From Thermodesulfovibrio sp. (lineage in GTDB: Bacteria > Nitrospirota > Thermodesulfovibrionia > Thermodesulfovibrionales > Thermodesulfovibrionaceae), in contig DYFF01000003.1 of assembly GCA_020725335.1 (NCBI GenBank), positions 1 to 64,000 on the forward strand: a stretch of 64,000 nucleotides of DNA. Reading direction: 5' to 3'. This document shows positions 52,729 through 62,617 of the stretch, piece after piece. A program made the position numbers and the translations under genes. Each line of letters opens with the position of its first letter. Within the stretch, counting starts at the first letter, position 1. A model generated the notes under the pieces. That model made no database searches and was not told where the DNA came from. It saw only the letters and a program-made list of their open reading frames with translations.

Positions 52729-54603
52729 TTAGCCTCTTTTTACCAGTTTCCTCGTTTCACCTATACGAAGGGTTATTTTATTTGAATCTAAATATTCAAG
52801 GTAGTCTATTGCATATTTTCTTGTGGTATTTAACATTGTTCTAAATTCAGACACAGTCATATCCTGTTTTTTTGCAAAGAAATCTCTTAAAAGATTAAGC
52901 ATCCTTTCATAGTTTTCCTTTGTTATGTATAGAGAGTCATTTATTCGAACAAGTTTTCCCTGTTTTGTAAGTATTTTCAATATATCACCTATCTTTGTTT
53001 CAGGAATATTTAAATTTTTTGCCAGTTCTTCTTTAAAGGGAGGTTGAAATTGTTTTTGCCCAATTTCAGAGACAATATTCCTTTCTAATTTAGGGTCAAC
53101 TTCTTCTTTGCTTACTGATTTCAATTTCGCAATGTTACCTTCAATAGATACTTCATCTACCTTAGCCAGTAACAATAGAATTTCAGGAACTCTTTCTAAT
53201 CCTAACTTTACTTTCAATTCTTCCTTTGGCAAGCCCTCTTTTAAAGGATTAAGGCGGTGAAACTCAGTTAATAAATTTATCAGTGAGGTTTTAAAGCTCT
53301 TGAATACATCTATATGAAATAGATGATTATTTACTTTAACAATTTTCTGTTTTCCCAAAAGTTTATCTATGGCTCTTTGTATTTCTTCTAAATCAACATT
53401 AATCCATCCTTCAATTTCATCTAATGGAATACCTTTCATACCCTTTCTTCTAATTTTCACCTCTATACACTCAGCAAGTTCGCCACTGTAAAGAATTTCC
53501 AAATCTTCTAATACTATATCTTTTTTTCTCCTAAGGGGGTCAGGATCAAGCACTACTCCTCCACCGAGAGTTTCAAGGGGAGAAAAGCGTCTTATGATAA
53601 ATCTATCTTTTGCCATTGCAACAATAGGGTCTTGCAACTTGATGTGAGCAAAAGCTTCTTTTCCAGGCAATACTTCATCTTGTCCTATTAGTTTTAATTT
53701 GCCCACAGTTTCAGAAGTAGTAAGGTAAAAGTGAATGGGCGCATTATTTTTAAGAGGAGTTGCCTCTTTTAATAGTTGAATTTTTACCTCTACATAGCTT
53801 GTTGGTTTAAGTTTTTCTGGAATAGTTACAATATCTCCTCTTTTTAAGTCATCCTTTGAAATTCCCTGAAGGTTTATTCCTACTCTTTGCCCAGCAAAAA
53901 CTTCTTTTTGAGCCTGCCCATGACTTTGGAGTCCTCTTATTTTTGATTTATAGCCTGAGGGTAATATTTCCACAGCAGAGTCAACAGATATTTTGCCACT
54001 CAGAACAGTACCTGTTACAACTGTTCCAAATCCCTTGAGAGTAAAAACTCTGTCAATAGGCATTCTGAACAATCCTTTATTAGATTTTTCGCTCACTTTA
54101 AGAGCAAGTTGCCTAATTTTTCCCTTTAAAAGTTCAATATTATAGCCAGATTTTGCTGAAACAGGAATAATTTCAGCCTGTTCAAGAAAAGTTCCCTTAA
54201 CAGCTTCTTTAACATCTTCCTTAGCAAGCTCTAATGTTTCTTCATCCACAAGGTCAGCTTTATTTAGAGCAATTAGACCAGATTTTATTTTAAGCAGGTC
54301 ACATATGGCAAGATGTTCTTTTGTCTGAGGCATTACACCCTCATCAGCAGCAACAACAAGCATTACCATATCCATACCACCCACACCAGCAAGCATGTTT
54401 TTTATTAATCTTTCATGTCCTGGAACATCAACAATACCAACAATCACGTCAGGATAAACTATATTTGCAAAGCCAAGGTCTATTGTTATTCCGCGTTCTT
54501 TTTCTTCTTTTAATCTATCAGGGTCTATTCCTGTTAGTGCTTTTACTACAGAACTTTTTCCGTGGTCAATGTGGCCAGCTGTTCCGAGTATTACTTTTTT
54601 CAT
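52729..54603 (-). CDS. selB: Selenocysteine-specific translation elongation factor SelB
   Basis: [83 protein letters not shown]-terminal winged helices. Confidence 0.97.
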   Translation of the reverse strand: MKKVILGTAGHIDHGKSSVVKALTGIDPDRLKEEKERGITIDLGFANIVYPDVIVGIVDVPGHERLIKNMLAGVGGMDMVMLVVAADEGVMPQTKEHLAICDLLKIKSGLIALNKADLVDEETLELAKEDVKEAVKGTFLEQAEIIPVSAKSGYNIELLKGKIRQLALKVSEKSNKGLFRMPIDRVFTLKGFGTVVTGTVLSGKISVDSAVEILPSGYKSKIRGLQSHGQAQKEVFAGQRVGINLQGISKDDLKRGDIVTIPEKLKPTSYVEVKIQLLKEATPLKNNAPIHFYLTTSETVGKLKLIGQDEVLPGKEAFAHIKLQDPIVAMAKDRFIIRRFSPLETLGGGVVLDPDPLRRKKDIVLEDLEILYSGELAECIEVKIRRKGMKGIPLDEIEGWINVDLEEIQRAIDKLLGKQKIVKVNNHLFHIDVFKSFKTSLINLLTEFHRLNPLKEGLPKEELKVKLGLERVPEILLLLAKVDEVSIEGNIAKLKSVSKEEVDPKLERNIVSEIGQKQFQPPFKEELAKNLNIPETKIGDILKILTKQGKLVRINDSLYITKENYERMLNLLRDFFAKKQDMTVSEFRTMLNTTRKYAIDYLEYLDSNKITLRIGETRKLVKRG

Positions 54604-55211
54604 TGGATAAGTTGAATGAAATTTTTAAGAAGCTTTAAACCCATTTTTTGTGATTTTTCTGGATGAAACTGAGTTGCAAAGATGTTTTCATAAATAACCA
54701 TAGATGTAAATTCCACCCCATAATCAGTTACTCCAGCAACAACCCCCTTTTCTTCAGGTGCAACATAATAGGAATGGACAAAATAAAAATATGAACTATC
54801 GGGAACTTCCGATAGAAATTTGCTTTTCTTCATGAATTTTACTCTATTCCACCCCATATGCGGAATTTTATATTCCTTAGGCAAACTAAAGCGTATAACT
54901 TTACCCTTCAGTATATCAAGTCCCTTACATATTCCAAATTCCTCAGATTCGGCAAATAAAATCTGCATTCCTAAGCAAATTCCCAGATAGGGCTTTCCTT
55001 TGAGAATTTCTTCCTTTACTACATCAAGAAGCCCTAATTCATTAAGATTAGCCATACAATCACGAAAGGCACCAACTCCAGGTAATACAATAGCCTTTGA
55101 TTTTTTTATATCTTCGGGATTTTGAGTGATGGTTATTTCACCACCCGCTGCCTCAATTGCCTTTGAAACACTTCTTATATTACCCATTCCATAATCAACA
55201 AGTGCAATCAT
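54600..55211 (-). CDS. hisH: Imidazole glycerol phosphate synthase subunit HisH
   Basis: [56 protein letters not shown]. Confidence 0.97.
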   Translation of the reverse strand: MIALVDYGMGNIRSVSKAIEAAGGEITITQNPEDIKKSKAIVLPGVGAFRDCMANLNELGLLDVVKEEILKGKPYLGICLGMQILFAESEEFGICKGLDILKGKVIRFSLPKEYKIPHMGWNRVKFMKKSKFLSEVPDSSYFYFVHSYYVAPEEKGVVAGVTDYGVEFTSMVIYENIFATQFHPEKSQKMGLKLLKNFIQLIQ

Positions 55212-55220
55212 GCGTTAATT

Positions 55221-57476
55221 CTACCATAAAACAAAAAGTTTTTTTAAATTTTCCCATTCTCTATAAGGCTTAAGTTTAGTTTCTTCAAAAGTTTTTATTT
55301 CTATTTCACCATTTTCTTTTTCCCTTATCTGAATAGCACCATCTATGTCTGTTCTGTAAATTGCGCATTTTCCATTTAGATATTCCAATAATTTTTGATT
55401 AGGATGACCATAGGGATTATTTTTACCTACTGAAATTATGCAAATTTGAGGAGATACTACCTGATAGAAGTCTTCAAAAAAGGAACTTTTACTTCCATGA
55501 TGAGGGATTTTTAGTATATCTGCCTTGAGATAATTTATAGGGATACTTGCAAGTGCCTCTTTGCCTGCATCAGAGGTAAAAAGGAAAATTTTTTCGTTGC
55601 ATTTCAGACTAAAAACAAGGCCTAATTCATTACTATCCCTCATAATTGATGAAGTATAGAATCCTTTGTAGGGGTGTAAAATTGTAAAGATGCAATTCCC
55701 AGACTTTAAAATATCTCCTCTTTGCAGATGCCTTACATTTAGAGGTTCGTTGATATGATATTCTATAAATCCATTATCCCATACTTCCCAAACATTAAAG
55801 TTCTCTATGATTCTTAAAAATCCGCCTGCATGGTCTTTTTGTTCATGAGTAATGATTAGAGCCTGAAGAGTTTTATACCCCTTTGCCTTTAAATATCTTT
55901 CTGCCTCAAAACCTGTCTTACCGGTGTCAACCAAAAAAGCTTGATTTGGTGTTTCAATTACTGTAGAGTCTGCTTGGCCTACGTCAAGAAAGGTTAATTT
56001 AAAGGAGTTTCTGTTTGAATTTATTAAAATAAAGCTGATTAAGACCGCAATTAAAATTAATATAGTTGAAATTGCTAAAGAAAGTTTCCTGCTTATTCCC
56101 TTTAAGCTATAGAAACTAAAAATTATGAAAAAAATGGCTAAATAGATAATTAAAACAGAACCTAAAGGAATGGCTGGTAAAGATAGGGATGAAAAACTTA
56201 AAGAGCTGAGTAAATGCATTAGCCAGAAGCAGACCCCTGCAAGAGAGTTTACAATTTCAGGGAAAGGATAAATTCCTGTGGTCAGATAAATAAAGACAAA
56301 TATCACATTCAAGGGGAAAAGAAGCATTCCTATTAGTAGCCCTGCTGTTAGGTTTGCAATTGGGCTAATAAGGGATAAGTAGTGAAACTTATAAATTACA
56401 AGGGGTGCGGTAATAAGAGAAGCTGAAAAGCTTATCATTAAACTAAGGACTAAATAAGAAAGAAGTTTATTTTTAATCCTATCCTTAAAGCTTTTGTAAA
56501 TATCAGATGCAAAGCCTATTGCAATGGTTGCAAGAAAACTTAACTGAAAGGAAAGGTCTTTAGCTGAAGAAGGGTCTATTATGAGAATAATAAGGCAGGC
56601 AAAGGATACTGTTACTATCCATAAAGATTTTCTCTCTGTTAAAACACCGAGCATAAAAAATATTGCCATTATAAAAGCCCTTGTGGAAGGATAGTTTGGT
56701 TCTATCAACAGGTAATAAAAAAGGAGAATAGGAAAACAGAAAATAATACTTAGTTGGGATGGCTTAACATAGAGTGTCAAACGAATAAGCCACTTGTATG
56801 GTATAAATCGGGTCAAGTTTTTGAAAATTAAGAAAAACACCGTAAAAAGTAGGCTAAAATGTGCTCCTGAAATGCTTAAAAGATGAATAAGACCAGTTCT
56901 TTGGAAATCTTCCCTTATTTGTTTTGATATTTCATGTCTGTGTCCCGTAGTCATAGCAATCATAACAGCTGAAGTATTTTCATTTAATTTTGTTTTTAGT
57001 TCCCTATTGATTTTTTCCTGTGCGAGCTTAAAGATGCTTAGATTTAAACTCCCTTCCTCAATCATCTGAAGGGCATAGCAAAAATGCTCTTTGCTGAATT
57101 TGTAAGGATTTTTATGCTCCTCAATAGGTTTGCACTCTATGCTATATAATTTTTTCTCTTCAGGCTGCACTTTAGAATAAAGTTTTACATTATTGCCATC
57201 AATAGTTCTAAAAATATGAACATCTTGCTTGCTTGAGATAAGATAACCTTTAAATCTTGTAACTTTCTCCTTATCTGATGGATAATTTTCATAAGTTAAT
57301 AAGCTGTAAAGAAGTCCTAAAAAGGCAATAATAAGGCAAAAAAGAGCAGGGTAAAATCTTTTTTTTATTAGATAAAATGTGCATGGTAAAGAGATAAACA
57401 AAATACAAATTAAGGGGAAATATATAAAGATAATTCCCCCAAAAATACCCAGGGTCAAGGAAATTAAATAGGGCAT
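55221..57476 (-). CDS. comEC: ComEC/Rec2-family DNA uptake membrane protein
   Basis: LLSISGAHFSLLF, PSTRAFIMA; C-terminal metallo-beta-lactamase TFLDVGQADSTVIETPNQAFLVDTG, ITHEQKDHAGGF, LKIPHHGSKSS. Confidence 0.94.
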   Translation of the reverse strand: MPYLISLTLGIFGGIIFIYFPLICILFISLPCTFYLIKKRFYPALFCLIIAFLGLLYSLLTYENYPSDKEKVTRFKGYLISSKQDVHIFRTIDGNNVKLYSKVQPEEKKLYSIECKPIEEHKNPYKFSKEHFCYALQMIEEGSLNLSIFKLAQEKINRELKTKLNENTSAVMIAMTTGHRHEISKQIREDFQRTGLIHLLSISGAHFSLLFTVFFLIFKNLTRFIPYKWLIRLTLYVKPSQLSIIFCFPILLFYYLLIEPNYPSTRAFIMAIFFMLGVLTERKSLWIVTVSFACLIILIIDPSSAKDLSFQLSFLATIAIGFASDIYKSFKDRIKNKLLSYLVLSLMISFSASLITAPLVIYKFHYLSLISPIANLTAGLLIGMLLFPLNVIFVFIYLTTGIYPFPEIVNSLAGVCFWLMHLLSSLSFSSLSLPAIPLGSVLIIYLAIFFIIFSFYSLKGISRKLSLAISTILILIAVLISFILINSNRNSFKLTFLDVGQADSTVIETPNQAFLVDTGKTGFEAERYLKAKGYKTLQALIITHEQKDHAGGFLRIIENFNVWEVWDNGFIEYHINEPLNVRHLQRGDILKSGNCIFTILHPYKGFYTSSIMRDSNELGLVFSLKCNEKIFLFTSDAGKEALASIPINYLKADILKIPHHGSKSSFFEDFYQVVSPQICIISVGKNNPYGHPNQKLLEYLNGKCAIYRTDIDGAIQIREKENGEIEIKTFEETKLKPYREWENLKKLFVLW

Positions 57477-57516
57477 AAAATTTAATCCCTAAATTCTATC
57501 ACTTGTTAGTCTCCTC

Positions 57517-57810
57517 TGTCATCCCGAGCCGAAGCAAAGCGTAGCCCTTGAGCCTTAAGCGAATGGCCTGTAATGAATCCATCATACACCACTTTGTCAT
57601 TCCGAACGGAGTGAGGAATCTCCTCTTTTTCAGAAACTCCTTTAGAATTACCCATAATAATTGAACTGCCTCCGATCTTTTAACTATTTGAATTTTTAGC
57701 ATTTTTATATATATAATTTCTAAGTTGTTAACCAAAGATATAGCCGAAGGAATTCTTTTTTATGAAATATGTTGAAATTCCTCACCTGTTTTGCAGGTTC
57801 GGAATTACAA
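57517..57810. repeat. Cluster of GTCATTCCGAG/GAGGAATC palindromic repeat units (at least three)
   Basis: gtcatcccgagccgaagcaaagc; gtcattccgaacggagtgaggaatctcc; inverse unit gaaattcctcacctgttttgcaggttcggaattacaaa. Confidence 0.75.
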
Positions 57811-57905
57811 AATAGCAGGCTTGAAATGAAAAAAGCAGGTTAGGACTTGCATGAAAAAAAGCGGGTCATGGTAAATCAACATTTGTAATAAAACTTGGAG
57901 GTTCT

Positions 57906-60491
57906 ATGAATCAAAACTATGATTTCAAAAATATAGAAGCCCGATGGCAAAAAGAATGGATTGAAAACAAACTTTTTGAAGTAAATGAAGAACAATCAAA
58001 AAAGAAGTTTTACTGTCTTGAGATGTTCCCCTATCCAAGTGGGAGAATTCACATGGGGCATGTGCGTAACTATGCAATTGGTGATGTAATTTCAAGATAC
58101 AAGAGAATGCAAGGTCTTAGTGTGCTTCATCCTATGGGATGGGATGCCTTCGGACTTCCTGCTGAAAATGCTGCAATAAAGCACGGAGTGCATCCAGCAA
58201 AATGGACTTATGAAAATATAGATTATATGAAAGCTCAACTTATTAATCTTGGTTTAAGCTATGACTGGAGACGGGAAGTGACGACTTGCTCTCCTGAATA
58301 CTACAGGTGGAATCAATGGATATTTTTGAAACTCTATGAGAAAGGGCTTGCTTACAGAAAAGCCTCTTTTGTTAACTGGTGTCCTTCCTGTGCAACAGTG
58401 CTTGCCAATGAACAGGTAATTGACGGAGCTTGCTGGAGATGTGAAAGTCAAGTTGAGCAAAAGGAACTCGAGCAGTGGTTTTTAAAGATTACAGCTTATG
58501 CTGAAGAGTTACTCAGGGACTGTGATAGCCTTACTGGTTGGCCTGAAAAAGTGCTTACTATGCAGCGTAACTGGATAGGCAAAAGCGAGGGAGTAGAGGT
58601 TGACTTTCCTATAGATGGAATGAAGGAGGCTTTAAGAATCTATACCACAAGACCAGATACTATATTTGGTGTAACTTTCATGTGTATCTCTCCTGAACAT
58701 CCTATAGCTGAAAGGCTATGTGAAGACAAAGAGGCATTAAGAAGAATAAGACAATTACAGCGTGAGCCAGAGGTTAAAGAGGGGGTATTTACAGGTAAGT
58801 ATGCCATAAATCCGCTAAATGGAGAGAGAGTACCTATCTGGATTGCCAATTTTGTTCTTATGGAATACGGAACAGGTGCAATAATGAGTGTGCCAGCTCA
58901 TGACCAGAGAGATTTTGAGTTTGCTACAAGATATGGAATCCCTATAAAGGTAGTGATAAAACCAGAGAGAATAGAACTATCAGAACCTCTTAAAGAAGCC
59001 TATGAAGAGGAAGGAGTAATGGTTAATTCAGGTTCTTTTTCAGGGCTTCCATCTTCTGAAGGCAAAAAAGCAGTAGCCAACTATATTGAACAAAAGGGAA
59101 TGGGTAAAAAGACAGTAAACTATAGACTCCGTGATTGGGGAATTTCAAGACAGCGTTATTGGGGAACTCCTATACCCATAATATATTGCGATAAATGCGG
59201 AATAGTTCCTGTTCCAGAAAAAGACTTGCCCGTGATTCTTCCGGATAATGTAAATCTTACAGGTAAAGGTGAGTCTCCTCTTAAATATGTGGATGACTTT
59301 TTCAAGACAAAATGTCCTCGCTGTGGTGCTGACGCAAGAAGAGAAACAGATACTATGGATACCTTTATTGACTCCTCATGGTATTTTGTAAGATATTGCT
59401 CCCTTCATGAGGAAGAGGCTCTCCACAGGGAAAAAATAAAATATTGGATGCCTGTAGACCAGTATATTGGCGGAATTGAGCATGCAGTGCTTCATCTGCT
59501 CTATGCAAGATTTTTCACAAAAGTGCTTCGTGACCTCGGCATTGTTCCCTTTGATGAACCCTTTGAAAGACTTCTTACACAGGGTATGGTATGCATGGAA
59601 AGCTATCGCTGTCCACAGCATGAATGGCTTTTTCCAAAGGAAGTAAAAGAGGGGAAATGCATCCACTGCGGAAGCCCTATTACAGTAGGAAGAGTAGAAA
59701 AGATGTCTAAATCAAAGAAAAACATTGTTGACCCTGATGAGATGATTGAACAGTATGGCACAGACACGGTAAGAGTATTCACTCTCTTTGCTGCACCACC
59801 TGAAAAAGACCTTGAATGGTCTTCTCAGGGTGTTGAAGGAGCTCATAGGTTTTTAAAGAGGGTATATGCTCTCGTATATAAACACCATGAGTGGTTAAAG
59901 AATACATCTATAGGTGAAGCAGAGACAAGATACCTCGGTCGCTTATGCTCCCTCGGGATGACAGAGAAGAGTCATTCCGAGGCACGAAGTGCCGAGGAAT
60001 CCCCCATCCTTAGCCTCATCCACAGAACAATAAAACGGGTAACCCTTGATATAGAAAAGGAATACCAGTTTAACACAGCAATTGCCCGACTTATGGAGTT
60101 TGTAAATGAAGTTTATGGTTATGAACCAAAAACTGATGAAGAACGTATAATATTTAAGTTTGCTATAAGAAACTTTCTTATACTTTTAAGTCCCTTTGCA
60201 CCTAATATTGCAGATGAACTCTGGAATGCAATTGGATACCATGGTTTTATTCTTAATCAGCCATGGCCTCAGTATGATGAAGAACTTGCCCGTGAGCAGA
60301 TGATAGAGCTTGTAGTGCAGATAAACGGTAAAGTACGTTCAAAAATAATGATTTCTCAGGGCATGAGTGATGAAGAAATAGTAAAGATTGCTCTTGAAGA
60401 TGAAAAAGTTAAGCAATGGATAATTGGTAAAGAGATTCTCAAAGTTATCCCCGTAAAAGGCAAGCTTGTAAATATAGTGGTGAAGGGATAG
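57906..60491 (+). CDS. leuS: Leucyl-tRNA synthetase carrying an internal repeat-derived peptide
   Basis: [60 protein letters not shown]; insert [25 protein letters not shown] at ~59931-60004. Confidence 0.98.
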   Translation: MNQNYDFKNIEARWQKEWIENKLFEVNEEQSKKKFYCLEMFPYPSGRIHMGHVRNYAIGDVISRYKRMQGLSVLHPMGWDAFGLPAENAAIKHGVHPAKWTYENIDYMKAQLINLGLSYDWRREVTTCSPEYYRWNQWIFLKLYEKGLAYRKASFVNWCPSCATVLANEQVIDGACWRCESQVEQKELEQWFLKITAYAEELLRDCDSLTGWPEKVLTMQRNWIGKSEGVEVDFPIDGMKEALRIYTTRPDTIFGVTFMCISPEHPIAERLCEDKEALRRIRQLQREPEVKEGVFTGKYAINPLNGERVPIWIANFVLMEYGTGAIMSVPAHDQRDFEFATRYGIPIKVVIKPERIELSEPLKEAYEEEGVMVNSGSFSGLPSSEGKKAVANYIEQKGMGKKTVNYRLRDWGISRQRYWGTPIPIIYCDKCGIVPVPEKDLPVILPDNVNLTGKGESPLKYVDDFFKTKCPRCGADARRETDTMDTFIDSSWYFVRYCSLHEEEALHREKIKYWMPVDQYIGGIEHAVLHLLYARFFTKVLRDLGIVPFDEPFERLLTQGMVCMESYRCPQHEWLFPKEVKEGKCIHCGSPITVGRVEKMSKSKKNIVDPDEMIEQYGTDTVRVFTLFAAPPEKDLEWSSQGVEGAHRFLKRVYALVYKHHEWLKNTSIGEAETRYLGRLCSLGMTEKSHSEARSAEESPILSLIHRTIKRVTLDIEKEYQFNTAIARLMEFVNEVYGYEPKTDEERIIFKFAIRNFLILLSPFAPNIADELWNAIGYHGFILNQPWPQYDEELAREQMIELVVQINGKVRSKIMISQGMSDEEIVKIALEDEKVKQWIIGKEILKVIPVKGKLVNIVVKG
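59931..60004. repeat. Two palindromic repeat units in opposite orientation inserted in-frame in leuS
   Basis: cctcggtcgcttatgctccctcgggatgacagaga (inverse unit) followed by gtcattccgaggcacgaagtgccgaggaatccc (direct unit, identical over 33 bp to 62032-62064). Confidence 0.88.
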
Positions 60492-60548
60492 CTAAAAGGT
60501 GCTATTATAAGTTATGTTTCGTCTAAATAAAATTGCAGGGATAAAATT

Positions 60549-61058
60549 ATGAGAAAAAATTTTGTATTAGCTTTAATTCTCTTTAGCCTTTTCACCTTCA
60601 GCTGCGGATATAGCATTTATACAAAAGCTGATTTGCCTTTTCAGGAAATATATTTGAGAAATGTTGAAAATCTCACTCTTGAACCAGGTCTTCAGGATAA
60701 AATGAGAAAAATTGCCTATCAAAGTCTCTCTGAAAACGGATTTACTTTAACCTCCACTGCAGAAAAAATACTTGACCTTCAAATAAAAAACTATAGACTA
60801 ATAACCCTCTCTGAAATAGGGCTTACAACAGTGGAATACGAAGTGCAAATTGATGTAAAGGCAATACTATACACCAAAAATGGAGAAAAGCTAAGTGAAT
60901 TTAATCCCTCTTCACCATTCAGAACAGTTTTCAGAACAACAAGAGAGCTTCAGAGAGTAATTGCAGACAGAAACCTTGCTATTGAAAGCCTCCTTCGGGA
61001 CATATGTGACGATTTAATAAGAAAGCTAATTTTTGATGCTACAGATTCAAAGATTTGA
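60549..61058 (+). CDS. lptE: LPS-assembly lipoprotein LptE
   Basis: Lipobox LFTFSCGYSIY; VENLTLEPGLQDKMRKIAYQSLSENG; located between leuS and holA. Confidence 0.88.
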   Translation: MRKNFVLALILFSLFTFSCGYSIYTKADLPFQEIYLRNVENLTLEPGLQDKMRKIAYQSLSENGFTLTSTAEKILDLQIKNYRLITLSEIGLTTVEYEVQIDVKAILYTKNGEKLSEFNPSSPFRTVFRTTRELQRVIADRNLAIESLLRDICDDLIRKLIFDATDSKI

Positions 61059-61887
61059 AGAACAGATAAAAAAGGGACTGCTTGAAAAAATTTATTTCCT
61101 CTTTGCCACAGAACCCTTTTTTCTCTTTGAAGCAGTAAGATTAATTCGTAAAAATTTCAACCCTATCACCATAGAATCCTATGAATATCCTGAGGAAGTT
61201 GACACTACAGCTTTGATGACCACTCACTCACTCTTTGCAGAAAAAAGGATACTGATAGTGAGCAACTTTGAAAAGATTAAGAAAACAGAAAAAAGAATAG
61301 AATGGCTTACTAAGGTGAAAAACGCTTTAGCCCCTCCAATTAGCCTCATTATTCTATCAAATACATCAACCAAAGAGATACCCGATGAACTGGATTTTAT
61401 AAGAGGTGAAAGAATCAGCTCCTTTAATCTTGATGTAGGTGAAAGAGATTTAGAAGAATGGATATCATATAAAGCCTCTGAACAGGGAATAAATTTAAAA
61501 TTTGATGCTATTTCCTATCTCATTGACATAACAAATGGGCAACCAGGACTCCTTTCCTCTGAAATTGAAAAGATTTCTCTGCTTACAGAAAAAAATCAAT
61601 TGGGTTTATCTGACATAAAAGAGATTCTTTCAGAGGTTGCAGAATATAAGACCTTTGACCTTATTGACGCAATAGAGAGAAAGGACACTGAAAAAGCCTT
61701 CAAAATACTTGAACAAATTAAAACTACCGATGCTGATATGGTGTTAGGAGCATTAAATTGGTATTACTCAAGAAAGCCCTACACAGATGGAAAAATTTAT
61801 CACCTTCTTTATAATGCCAATCTTTCTTTGAGACAATCCCGTTCCCTCAGCCTTGACTTACTATTATATGAATTATTGAAAAGCTAA
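61036..61887 (+). CDS. holA: DNA polymerase III subunit delta
   Basis: FATEPFFLFEAVRLIRK, ALMTTHSLFAEKRILIVSNFEK, DITNGQPGLLSSEIEKISLL; weak overall conservation typical of HolA. Confidence 0.9.
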   Translation: MLQIQRFEEQIKKGLLEKIYFLFATEPFFLFEAVRLIRKNFNPITIESYEYPEEVDTTALMTTHSLFAEKRILIVSNFEKIKKTEKRIEWLTKVKNALAPPISLIILSNTSTKEIPDELDFIRGERISSFNLDVGERDLEEWISYKASEQGINLKFDAISYLIDITNGQPGLLSSEIEKISLLTEKNQLGLSDIKEILSEVAEYKTFDLIDAIERKDTEKAFKILEQIKTTDADMVLGALNWYYSRKPYTDGKIYHLLYNANLSLRQSRSLSLDLLLYELLKS

Positions 61888-61899
61888 GGGATGAGACCC

Positions 61900-62290
61900 T
61901 GTCCCTTTGCTATCGCTCAAGGTCAGAGTTACAAAAAGGGAGGAGGAGACTCTTCGGGACAATGTCTCTCAGAGTGACAGAAAGAAAGTATCCCGAGACA
62001 CTCTCTCTTTCATTCCGAGGACTCCCATCCTGTCATTCCGAGGCACGAAGTGCCGAGGAATCCCTTCCACCTTGAGGAGACCCCTCGCTAACGCTCGGGG
62101 TGACAAAGAGAGAGTCATTCCGAGGGACTCAATGTCCCGAGGAATCTCTGATCTGCTCCATTACGGGAAAAGGGATGGGATTACTCCCCCTCGCTTTGCT
62201 CGGGGTCGGAATTACAGAGTAAGGCTGTTATTCCGAGCCGAAGCGAAGCCCGAGGCAGTAGGCGAAGGGTCTGCGAGGAATCTCCGTCCA
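61900..62290. repeat. Dense cluster of palindromic repeat units in both orientations
   Basis: e.g. gtcattccgaggcacgaagtgccgaggaatccc (62032-62064), gtcattccgagggactcaatgtcccgaggaatctc (62114-62148), inverse cccctcgctaacgctcggggtgac, inverse ccctcgctttgctcggggtcggaattacaga, gttattccgagccgaagcgaagcccgaggcagtaggcgaagggtctgcgaggaatctcc. Confidence 0.85.
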
Positions 62291-62439
62291 CTGTGTCCAT
62301 AATTCAACATTGTGTGTTTCGAAGAATACATTTTAATATAGATAAACTTTTAAAATTCAACCTTTAACCTCTGGCAGACAAATTGCTGATGATTACTGTT
62401 GTAAGTCAGAGAAGCAATTGTGACGAGGAAACTGCCCCC

Positions 62440-62468
62440 TTGACAGAGGGGAGAAAGTATGTTAAAAT
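62440..62468 (+). promoter_or_regulatory. Near-consensus sigma70-type promoter for the downstream porin gene
   Basis: TTGACA (62440-62445), 17-nt spacer, TAAAAT (62463-62468). Confidence 0.7.
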
Positions 62469-62530
62469 TTTTTAAACTTTAAAAAAAGGAGGTGAGAGGC
62501 AAGCACGGTGCAACGGGGGCAACCCCATAT

Positions 62531-62561
62531 GTCATTCCGAGGGCTTTAGTCCGAGGAATCT
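62531..62561. repeat. Palindromic repeat unit within the porin 5' leader
   Basis: gtcattccgagggctttagtccgaggaatct. Confidence 0.8.
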
Positions 62562-62617
62562 GTTGTCTTACCACCGTCCTTGACGGTGTAACTGAACTAA
62601 CCGATGGAGGTTAGGAA

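Noticed and set aside
54321-54638. 105-aa plus-strand ORF rich in HQQQQQ
   Set aside because: Antisense to the conserved SelB GTPase domain; composition artefact
57499-57735. 78-aa minus-strand ORF downstream of leuS promoter region
   Set aside because: Lies over repeat units between divergent comEC and leuS; no recognisable family
61907-62302. 131-aa ORF MLSLKVRVTKREEETLRDNVSQSDRKKVSRDTL...
   Set aside because: Made entirely of palindromic repeat units (translation repeats [12 protein letters not shown] and similar); no start context or protein family; treated as repeat DNA
57517-62561. CRISPR array
   Set aside because: Repeats are palindromic, irregularly spaced, in both orientations and with variable cores; no regular spacers and no cas genes
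62485-62614. c-di-GMP-I (GEMM) riboswitch upstream of the porin
   Set aside because: Some resemblance (GCACGGTGCAAC, CTAACCGATGG) but the conserved GACGCAAAGCC element is missing; reported only as a structured leader
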